From Clostridiaceae bacterium (GTDB lineage: Bacteria > Bacillota > Clostridia > Saccharofermentanales > DTU023), in assembly GCA_012838355.1 (NCBI GenBank), contig DUPJ01000061.1, forward strand, positions 1 through 35,207: 35,207 nucleotides of DNA. Direction: 5' to 3'. The stretch's first letter is position 1, and every line of letters begins with the position of its first letter. A program made the position numbers and the translations under genes. The notes under the pieces are model-generated. The model saw nothing but the letters and a program-made list of their open reading frames with translations, was not told where the DNA came from and did not search any database. Positions 28,073 to 35,207 of this stretch are shown here, piece by piece.

Positions 28073-29481
28073 CGCTTCAATTCCTTTCTCAGGCGCGGTA
28101 CGATCACCGCTTCATCGAGATGTGTTTCAGCCGCAAAATAGGCGGCGGTTTCAGCGCTCATATTTTCCAGCTGTCCGCCCCACTCTTCAAAGAGGCGGCG
28201 CAGTGCCGACTGGCGGATGCTGTCCAGGTCAGCACGCCTGACCGTGAGACGAGCCGGACTGTCGGGCAGAACGATCGACTGCCCCGGCACTTCATCCGCG
28301 GGATCACCGACCTCGATCGACACGCCCTGCGCGGCGGCAAACGCCAGCTGCGCCTGCGGGTGCTTGCCCGCCCCCGTATATTCTGTTTCCTGCACCACAA
28401 CATACTCACTCGCGGGCAGCGTACGCGCCAGTGCAAAGGCCGCTGCGAGAGATGTATTGCCCGCCGGACCGCGCTCAATGCCTTCAAGCGCAGCCAGCAT
28501 TTCAGTGGCATAGAATACCTCGCCCTGCTTGACCAGAAGATAGTCGTCCATGTAGCGAAGGGCCCGTGCGGCATTGCGCGGCACATCGGACCGATCCGGC
28601 TTGACGGCAAACGGAATGCCGAACCCGGTGTGGCCGGTCGTAAACGATTTTCGATTAAAGTCACGGTCGGATGCCATGTGCAGTCCGGTAAGGTCGACGC
28701 TGGCTGCCACAATCGACGTCTTGAGCCCCTCCGCCTTCAGGCCCCGGGCAGTGCCGGTCAGATTGCCGCCGCCGGCATGGGTGATCACAACGGCCGCGGG
28801 CGCGATGCCCATGTGTCTCGTTTGTGCAGCGATTTCCCAGCCGAGCGATTCAATGCCGGCGATGGCAGCCGGTACGTACAAGGAGGCATTGTAATAGCCG
28901 GTCTCCTCAAGCAGCTTCAGGTCCTCGTAGAAAAGTTCAGGTCCGACGGTCATGGAGATGACTTCAGCGCCGAGTGCTTCACAGTGACGCTGTTTTTCGA
29001 GAATTTCCGGCTGACCGACAAAGTGAGAATCGTAGCATTCCTGCAAAATGATGCATTTCAGACCAAGTTTGGCGGCCATCGCGGCGACGGCCGCACCGTA
29101 ATTGCCGCTCGTTGCGGCAATCACGCCCTGGTAGCCTTTCTCCCAGGCATCGAAGACGGAAAGGGCAGCGCGTCTCGCCTTGAAGCTTCCTGACGGATTT
29201 GCGGCTTCATCCTTTAAAAGGATGGTCGCACCAAGTCCCTCTTTCGACACCGACCTGACGAGTGCTGACACCCGATCAAGCCGGAGCAGCGGCGTATTCC
29301 CGACGCCGAGCTGCGACAGGACCGCTTCAACCCTGGCTCGTTTCGGTGCGGCGGCCATCAGTGCTTCGTAGGAGAAGCCCCTGCCCGGCTGTTCAAACTG
29401 ACTGTAGTCGATACCGGTGCTCTGCTTCATGATCTCGTTCTTGCGAGCCATGACGTCGGCATACGCCAAACTCTTGCTCAT
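28069..29481 (-). CDS. ortB: 2-amino-4-oxopentanoate thiolase, beta subunit (PLP)
   Basis: PLP fold II (threonine synthase-like) protein, SGSFKARRAALSVFDAWEKGYQGVIAATSGNYGAAVAAMAAK…; cluster context. Confidence 0.92.
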   Translation of the reverse strand: MSKSLAYADVMARKNEIMKQSTGIDYSQFEQPGRGFSYEALMAAAPKRARVEAVLSQLGVGNTPLLRLDRVSALVRSVSKEGLGATILLKDEAANPSGSFKARRAALSVFDAWEKGYQGVIAATSGNYGAAVAAMAAKLGLKCIILQECYDSHFVGQPEILEKQRHCEALGAEVISMTVGPELFYEDLKLLEETGYYNASLYVPAAIAGIESLGWEIAAQTRHMGIAPAAVVITHAGGGNLTGTARGLKAEGLKTSIVAASVDLTGLHMASDRDFNRKSFTTGHTGFGIPFAVKPDRSDVPRNAARALRYMDDYLLVKQGEVFYATEMLAALEGIERGPAGNTSLAAAFALARTLPASEYVVVQETEYTGAGKHPQAQLAFAAAQGVSIEVGDPADEVPGQSIVLPDSPARLTVRRADLDSIRQSALRRLFEEWGGQLENMSAETAAYFAAETHLDEAVIVPRLRKELKR

Positions 29482-29528
29482 GACAGTCCTCCTCAACAGG
29501 AAAAACGACGCCTTCCGGCGCCGTATTA

Positions 29529-30908
29529 TTAATCGGCCGGGTTATTGGCCAGACGCGATTTCACATCTTCACGCAGGGCGAACAGGGCCTCGACCGGTGG
29601 TCCGTAAGTGTGCGTGGCCGCCGTGGACTCTGCGGTCAGGCGCCCCTGCAAAAGGCGCCCGCTCAGTGTCCTGACGGTGACGATGTCGCCAACACGGCCA
29701 TCCTCCGCAAGATGACCTTTGACCCTTGCGAGCAGATCGACGTCAGCTGTTTCGTCCGGCAGGCCGGGGGCCCGCTCTTCACTTGTCAACACGGTAAACT
29801 CAATAACGACATAATCTCCCGCCTTTTTGCGAGCACCGTCGACGCGGGCGATGCCCCGATCGTTCAAAAGCGCGCGAAAATCGCCGATAACGGCCCGAGG
29901 CAGCGGCAAATCGAGCATGGTCAGGAGGCCGTCCCTCGCATTCAGCACAAGCGGAATCGAATTGACCACCATGGCTATGGTGCCCGTGCCGCCCGGGATT
30001 TCAGGAGAAATCTGCATGCGGACGGTATAATCGCCGGTATCGATCTCGATCGTATCGGCCGTAGCCACTCCCTCCAGATGCGGGCATATCTGCTGCGGGT
30101 GATCAAGATGAATGAACAGTTCGCCGTTTTCATCGAATGCCTTGACCTGCTGACGAATACCGGCAACATGGCCTTCTTTTGCCTCGCCGTAAGCCGATTT
30201 GCGATAGACAGAGGTTACAATCGGCTGCTTCGTCTGTTCCAGCCTGTCAATTTGTTTTCCCAATCCTTCAGCCAGCAGCCCGACCGATTCGGGGAAGCCG
30301 ACATGGCCTGCCAGTGAATCCTGCCTGACTCTCGCATGGAACTCATCCTTGCTGATCCCGACACCCTGTTCATGCATCACGGCTCTGCCGAACGGCGCGA
30401 GGTCGTTCACGCGTGACGCATAAATTGACTTCACGTCGGGGCAGGTCGCGCTCAACGCCAGAATGAGGCTGTCCAGCACAAAACCGGGATTGATGCCGGT
30501 ACCCAGCACGCTCGCCCGGCCCGCCCTGGCCAGCCGGTCAATTTCCTCCGCAAGCTGCGGGCTCTGTGCTGCCGGATACGCCATCTCCTCAGCCGTCGAT
30601 ATGACCGAAAGCCCCGCCTCGAGGCACATTCTGAGCCGGGGCATTGTCGCTTCGACGAATGAATCGGTGGCAAGAAGGACAATATCCGCTCCGCCGGGCC
30701 GGATTATGTTTGAAACCTGATCCGTGACGACGACGTCCGGATGGTCGCCTCGTTTTGCGCCGAGCAGTTCGAATATGCTTTTGCCGACAATAGTCGGATT
30801 AATATCGAGAACCGCCTTAATCTCGACGCCTTTTTTGGCAAGCAGCATGCCGGCCATGCCGGACCCCATCGCTCCAAACCCCCAGATGATTACTTCGACA
30901 GCGCGCAT
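29529..30908 (-). CDS. ord-ortA: 2,4-diaminopentanoate dehydrogenase (Ord) fused to 2-amino-4-oxopentanoate thiolase alpha subunit (OrtA)
   Basis: Residues 1-~358: VIIWGFGAMGSGMAGMLLAKKGVEI… (Ord). Residues ~359-459: KKAGDYVVIEFTVLTSEERAPGLPDETADVDLLARVKGHLAEDGRVGDIVTVRTLSGRLLQGRL… (OrtA-like). Confidence 0.85.
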   Translation of the reverse strand: MRAVEVIIWGFGAMGSGMAGMLLAKKGVEIKAVLDINPTIVGKSIFELLGAKRGDHPDVVVTDQVSNIIRPGGADIVLLATDSFVEATMPRLRMCLEAGLSVISTAEEMAYPAAQSPQLAEEIDRLARAGRASVLGTGINPGFVLDSLILALSATCPDVKSIYASRVNDLAPFGRAVMHEQGVGISKDEFHARVRQDSLAGHVGFPESVGLLAEGLGKQIDRLEQTKQPIVTSVYRKSAYGEAKEGHVAGIRQQVKAFDENGELFIHLDHPQQICPHLEGVATADTIEIDTGDYTVRMQISPEIPGGTGTIAMVVNSIPLVLNARDGLLTMLDLPLPRAVIGDFRALLNDRGIARVDGARKKAGDYVVIEFTVLTSEERAPGLPDETADVDLLARVKGHLAEDGRVGDIVTVRTLSGRLLQGRLTAESTAATHTYGPPVEALFALREDVKSRLANNPAD

Positions 30909-30917
30909 AGTCTCACC

Positions 30918-31916
30918 TCAGACATTGCCGATCGTGGCGACCATAACGGCCTTGATCGTGTGCAGACGATTCTCCGCTTCATCAAACACTTTGGAATGGC
31001 GGCTGCGGAACACCTCATCGGTCACTTCCATCTCGTCGAGACCAAACCGCTCCTTGATATCACGGGCGACCGACGTTTCGAGATCATGGAAGGCGGGCAG
31101 GCAATGCAGAAAAATAACATCGCCGTTGCCGGTTTTTTCGAGCAGGCGCATATCCACCTGAAAATCCTTCAGCAGCCCAATTCTTGATTCAAAGTGTGCT
31201 TCTTCGCCCATCGACACCCAAACATCCGTATAGATCACATCGGCACCGTCCAGAGCATCAAAATCACTCGTAAACTGTACGGATGCTCCTGATTCAATTG
31301 CGTGCTCTTTCGCCCAGGCCATCGTTTCCGGCGAGGGATGCAGTGAATCGGGACCCAAGCCGACAAATGTCATGCCGAGTTTGACGGCGCCGAACATCAG
31401 TCCGAGACACATGTTGTTTCTCGTGTCGCCGACGTAGACCAGCTTGACTTCATGCAGCGGTTTGTTCACATGCTCCCGTATTGTCAGAAAATCAGCCAGC
31501 ACCTGCGTCGGGTGATCATCATCGGTCAGGCCGTTCCAAACGGGCACACCCGCATAACGTGCCAGTATTTCGACCGTTTCCTGCTTGAAACCGCGAAATT
31601 CGATGCCGTCGTAAAAGCGTCCGAGTACTCTCGCCGTATCTTCAAGACTTTCCTTTTTTCCCATTTGTGAATCGGCAGACCCCAGGAATGTGACGCCCGC
31701 GCCTTCGTCCATGGCACCCACTTCAAAGGCACAGCGCGTTCGGGTCGAAGACTTTTCGAAAAGCAAGACGATATTTTTACCCTTCAGCAGATCGCCTGAA
31801 AGCCCCATTCTTTTCTTTTTCTTCAGGTCCTGAGCCAAATCGAGCAGGTACGTGATTTCCTCTTTGGCATAGTCCTTCAGTGTGAGAAAGCTTCTCCCCC
31901 GCAAATTCACCGGCAT
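30918..31916 (-). CDS. arcB: Ornithine carbamoyltransferase (catabolic-type context)
   Basis: [32 protein letters not shown]…[16 protein letters not shown]…[12 protein letters not shown]…[19 protein letters not shown] favours ATG 31916 over TTG 31922. Confidence 0.95.
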   Translation of the reverse strand: MPVNLRGRSFLTLKDYAKEEITYLLDLAQDLKKKKRMGLSGDLLKGKNIVLLFEKSSTRTRCAFEVGAMDEGAGVTFLGSADSQMGKKESLEDTARVLGRFYDGIEFRGFKQETVEILARYAGVPVWNGLTDDDHPTQVLADFLTIREHVNKPLHEVKLVYVGDTRNNMCLGLMFGAVKLGMTFVGLGPDSLHPSPETMAWAKEHAIESGASVQFTSDFDALDGADVIYTDVWVSMGEEAHFESRIGLLKDFQVDMRLLEKTGNGDVIFLHCLPAFHDLETSVARDIKERFGLDEMEVTDEVFRSRHSKVFDEAENRLHTIKAVMVATIGNV

Positions 31917-31958
31917 ACGCAATATCTCCTTTACTATCTGGCCCTCAGGCCGAATCCG

Positions 31959-33179
31959 CTATTGACCGATCGGATCGCGGCAAATCGGCATGGACATGCA
32001 GCGCGGCCCGCCGCGCCCCCGCGAAATTTCCGATGACGGAATTTTGATCAGGGTCACACCGGCATCTTCCAGCAGGCGGTTCGTCACGTGATTGCGGCCG
32101 TACACAACAGCCACGCCGGGAGCGATCGCCAGCGTATTTGATGCGTCATTCCACTGCTCCCGCTGTGCATCGATGGCTGAGCCGCCGCCGCAGCGCACAA
32201 GCGTGACCTTTTCGAGCTGGAGGTAGCGCTTCAAGACGTCTTCCAGACGGCCTTCCACCTGCCGAACCTGCAGCTCCTTGTCCCAGGTGATGTCGTAGAC
32301 GACGAGAACGCCTTCAACGTCCGGATGGATCGTGAAAGTGGCGCGATCGACCATGGTAAACACGGTATCAAGATGCATAAATGCCCGCTTCGACGGAATC
32401 TTGAACGCCAGAATATGCTTGAAGCCCGTGTCACTCGTGAACACATTGCGCGCCAGTGTCTCGATGGCCATGGTTTCGGTCCGTTCGGAAATGCCGATGG
32501 CAATGACCTCACTGTCCAGAATGAGCACATCACCGCCTTCGAGAAACGGACTGCTGCGGTGGCTGTAGAGTCGCTTCACGTGAGAATTGAATTGAGGATG
32601 GTACTCGAATATGTACTCGGCAAACAACGGTTCACGCCGTCTGGCCCGCGAAAACATTGAATTAATCGACACGGCATTCCCGATGACAGAGAACGGGTCA
32701 CGCGTGAAGTACATGTTCGGCAGCGGATCGATCACCATCGGATAGTCACTGTCGACGAATTCAAGCGGAAAGCGAAGTTCGGCAAAATCCTCTTTGCGCA
32801 ATCCCGAGATCAGTATGCGAACGAGCGATTTCGGATCTTCGACCTGCATAAAATAATCCTTGAAATAGTCGGCTTTGTCCATCAGGATGCGTCCCTCGGA
32901 TAAAAATTCGTCGAGAAACTGCGCTCTCACGTCCCGATCAACCAGGACCTCGGCCATGAGGTCTTCCAGGTAGATCACATCAACATCGTTCTGACGCAAA
33001 GCCTGCACGAACGCATCATGCTCGGCGGCGGCAATAGCCGGATCCGGCAAGTCGTCAAAAAGCAGCCGTTCCATACTCTCCGGTGTCATGTTGTTGAGTT
33101 CGGAGCCGGGACGGTGCACTAACACACGGCGAAGTTTGCCGATTTCCGAATAGACGGACAGGCAAGAAGAACCGCTCAT
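31959..33179 (-). CDS. arcA: Arginine deiminase
   Basis: SVYSEIGKLRRVLVHRPGSELNNMTPES…NMYFTRDPF…EGGDVLIL…SEISRGRGGPRCMSMPI; SD GGGAGG. Confidence 0.97.
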   Translation of the reverse strand: MSGSSCLSVYSEIGKLRRVLVHRPGSELNNMTPESMERLLFDDLPDPAIAAAEHDAFVQALRQNDVDVIYLEDLMAEVLVDRDVRAQFLDEFLSEGRILMDKADYFKDYFMQVEDPKSLVRILISGLRKEDFAELRFPLEFVDSDYPMVIDPLPNMYFTRDPFSVIGNAVSINSMFSRARRREPLFAEYIFEYHPQFNSHVKRLYSHRSSPFLEGGDVLILDSEVIAIGISERTETMAIETLARNVFTSDTGFKHILAFKIPSKRAFMHLDTVFTMVDRATFTIHPDVEGVLVVYDITWDKELQVRQVEGRLEDVLKRYLQLEKVTLVRCGGGSAIDAQREQWNDASNTLAIAPGVAVVYGRNHVTNRLLEDAGVTLIKIPSSEISRGRGGPRCMSMPICRDPIGQ

Positions 33180-33345
33180 GAAAACCTCCCTTGGCAGAAA
33201 ACACATTTGTGTTTCCCGTTGTCCGTGTCAGATTTATACCCCACAGTAACCATCCGCGGACACTTCAATTGATGACATGGTCACACATGTCCGGCGCAAA
33301 TTCAAGCGGCGAAAACGCAGAATACGCGATCGCTCGAAAAGTAAA

Positions 33346-34521
33346 TCAACTCGGTTCAGACTGCGCAAAACGCCGGATCGAGTCCTCGTAATGCGCGAGC
33401 AGGCGCACCACCTGTTTTTGTTCATCATGTTCGGCGGACCAGGCCTGGACGGCCTGACGGCGCGCCAGCCGTCTCTCGGCGGATTCGCTGAGCAGCGGTG
33501 CCACCGCCTCTGAAAGAGATTGTGCGTCCGCCCAGATTGTGCCCGTTACGCCGGATTCAACCTGCCGGTCATTGTGGGGGTCGTGCCGGATCAGACAATA
33601 CAGCCCGGCGGCCATGGCTTCCAGCATGGATATCGAATGCATTTCGGATACAGAAGCCGAGAGGAAACAGTCCATGGCAAACAGTGTCGCGGCCAGTTCG
33701 CGGTTGTCGATGTGACCGAGAAAAACAACACGGTCATCTGCCTTGCTGGCTTTGACCTGTCCCTTGACGTGCATTTCAGCCGGCCCTCCCCCTACAACAT
33801 AGAGGCGGGCCTGGTTTGCATCGAGTCCGAGCGAAAGAAATGAATCGATCAGCACATCGATGCTCTTCTCCGGCGCGATTCGCCCGACGTAAACAAACGC
33901 CAGAAGTCCATCCGGCATGCGAAGCGCCTGACGCCTGGCCTCGCGTTTGGCCGCCTGCTCCGAATCCTCGCTGAAACGGCTCACCCGGACCGCATTCGGC
34001 AAAAGGCTCACCTGTTTTTTGTATCTCGTCAGATCGACATAGGCCTGTGCTTTTGAAGACATGCTGAGAACACAGTCGGCATGCCTGACAAAATGACCGA
34101 GATAACGAATCAGCGGCCGTCGAAACAATTTCAATGCGCCCGGGAATTTCGACAGATAGGCGGCAAAATCCATATGAATCGAATACACCAGCGGCACCTT
34201 CAATCGGCGCGCAGCGTAGACACCGAACAACCCAAGCGTATATTCGTTATGGACATGGATGATGTCGGGCGCAAATGCTTCCAAAGCACGGAGGCGCGCA
34301 CGGCTGAAGGGATACGTTGCCCGATACCCGTACAGGCGTTCCACTTTAAGACTCGGACAGTGCAAGACGCCGTCTGCGCTGACATATTTTCGCTCAGATC
34401 CAACCGTAATGATGAGCACCTTGTGCCCCAGCGCTTCCAGTTCACCTTTCAGCATTTCAATGTGCGAGACCACACCGTTGACAAACGGCACGTATGTCTC
34501 CGTGCACATAGCAATTCGCAT
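33346..34521 (-). CDS. GT4-family glycosyltransferase (diacylglycerol glucosyltransferase-like)
   Basis: MRIAMCTETYVPFVNGVVSHIEMLKGELEALGHKV…HVHNEYTLG…VGRIAPEKSIDVLI…SVSEMHSISMLEAMA. Confidence 0.88.
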   Translation of the reverse strand: MRIAMCTETYVPFVNGVVSHIEMLKGELEALGHKVLIITVGSERKYVSADGVLHCPSLKVERLYGYRATYPFSRARLRALEAFAPDIIHVHNEYTLGLFGVYAARRLKVPLVYSIHMDFAAYLSKFPGALKLFRRPLIRYLGHFVRHADCVLSMSSKAQAYVDLTRYKKQVSLLPNAVRVSRFSEDSEQAAKREARRQALRMPDGLLAFVYVGRIAPEKSIDVLIDSFLSLGLDANQARLYVVGGGPAEMHVKGQVKASKADDRVVFLGHIDNRELAATLFAMDCFLSASVSEMHSISMLEAMAAGLYCLIRHDPHNDRQVESGVTGTIWADAQSLSEAVAPLLSESAERRLARRQAVQAWSAEHDEQKQVVRLLAHYEDSIRRFAQSEPS

Positions 34522-34603
34522 CGTTGCTCCACACCAGTCCGGCAGAATGGCCGCCGCATATAGTACTTCCAAAATACCACATCGATTGAGACGTCACGTG
34601 ACG

Positions 34604-34624
34604 TAAAAACCGGCCGGAGCCGGT
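34604..34624 (-). terminator. Rho-independent terminator downstream of V-type ATPase subunit D
   Basis: Minus-strand ACCGGC TCCG GCCGGT TTTTAC. Confidence 0.75.
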
Positions 34625-34647
34625 CTATATCATTATTTGCTTCGTCT

Positions 34648-35207
34648 TCAGCGCTCGATCCGCTGCCGTTTCTTCTCGATCGCCTGCTGCACGATCATAT
34701 CCTTGACCTTCATCAGACGCGTCAGGTTGCTGCGCTCCTGCTCATCCATCCGCATCGTGATGTCCTGAATCGATTCGGACAGTTCGGGGATGAGAACGTA
34801 TTCCAGTGAATTGACGCGTCGTCTCGTCCGTTCGATTTCGAGAGCCATGCGCTCGGCTTTCTTCTCGGCCGTGGCGAGGTCAATCAGAACCGGGAACACT
34901 TCTGCCAGACGGTCAACCGCCACATCCAGTTCAGCGCCGACTGATGTCAGGGCATACGGCAAAGATCCCTTTTTCAGCATGCTCGCTGTTTGCGGCAAAA
35001 ACACGGGGGTCAGGACACTCATCGTATTCTCTTCCTGTACCTTGACATCAAACTGACCGGATGAAACAGACAGCGCAGTTTCCACCACATCGGATCCCAT
35101 CAGGGCCCGGGCCAGAACCATCTCGCGGTTTGCCTCCTGCAGGAGCCGCTCAACCGTGAGACGAAGATCGGCGTTTGTCCTGACAAGATCCATGAACTGG
35201 CGCATTA
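34648..35207 (-). CDS. atpD: V-type ATP synthase subunit D (N-terminus beyond the window)
   Basis: ERTRRRVNSLEYVLIPELSESIQDITMRMDEQERSNLTRLMKVKDMI, conserved V-ATPase D signature; ORF truncated at right edge. Confidence 0.93.
   Translation of the reverse strand, partial: MRQFMDLVRTNADLRLTVERLLQEANREMVLARALMGSDVVETALSVSSGQFDVKVQEENTMSVLTPVFLPQTASMLKKGSLPYALTSVGAELDVAVDRLAEVFPVLIDLATAEKKAERMALEIERTRRRVNSLEYVLIPELSESIQDITMRMDEQERSNLTRLMKVKDMIVQQAIEKKRQRIER

Noticed and set aside
28018-29193. 391-aa plus-strand ORF opposite ortB
   Set aside because: Antisense shadow ORF with no protein-like conserved motif
29481-29528. Separate ortA gene between ord and ortB
   Set aside because: The gap is only 47 bp; OrtA-like sequence is instead the C-terminus of the Ord ORF
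1-35207. CRISPR arrays, IS elements, prophage, or defence systems
   Set aside because: No regularly spaced repeats, transposase/integrase motifs or terminal inverted repeats were recognised

Overview
The window is 35.2 kb of a compact, GC-rich bacterial chromosome, probably Firmicutes/Clostridia-like. I infer this from extended -10 promoters, the gene families present, a V-type ATPase and Stickland-type ornithine catabolism. The left half is mostly housekeeping: rpiB-upp, an RNA methyltransferase and ogt, tRNA-Arg(CCU), an alpha-oxoamine synthase, an M3 peptidase, a solute-binding lipoprotein, ydcF, yebC, yigZ, serS, a thioredoxin-reductase-like flavoprotein, and rpmG-secE-nusG-rplKAJL with an L10 leader. 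A second upp follows, next to a divergent cobD/cbiB homolog. The right half (21951..33179, minus strand) is a tightly packed nine-gene operon that reads as arginine deiminase, ornithine carbamoyltransferase, 2,4-diaminopentanoate dehydrogenase fused to the AKP-thiolase alpha subunit, OrtB, OraS, OraE, a GlmL/MutL-like ATPase, ornithine racemase and alanine racemase. It encodes a nearly complete arginine/ornithine-to-alanine + acetyl-CoA pathway. The most notable items are the apparent Ord-OrtA gene fusion, the alanine racemase at the end of a pathway whose known product is D-alanine, a P-loop NTPase fused to an Asp23/Gls24-like domain, a possible ferredoxin-type thioredoxin reductase, candidate leaderless promoters, and a strong orphan promoter pointing antisense into alr. 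No mobile elements or CRISPR arrays were seen.
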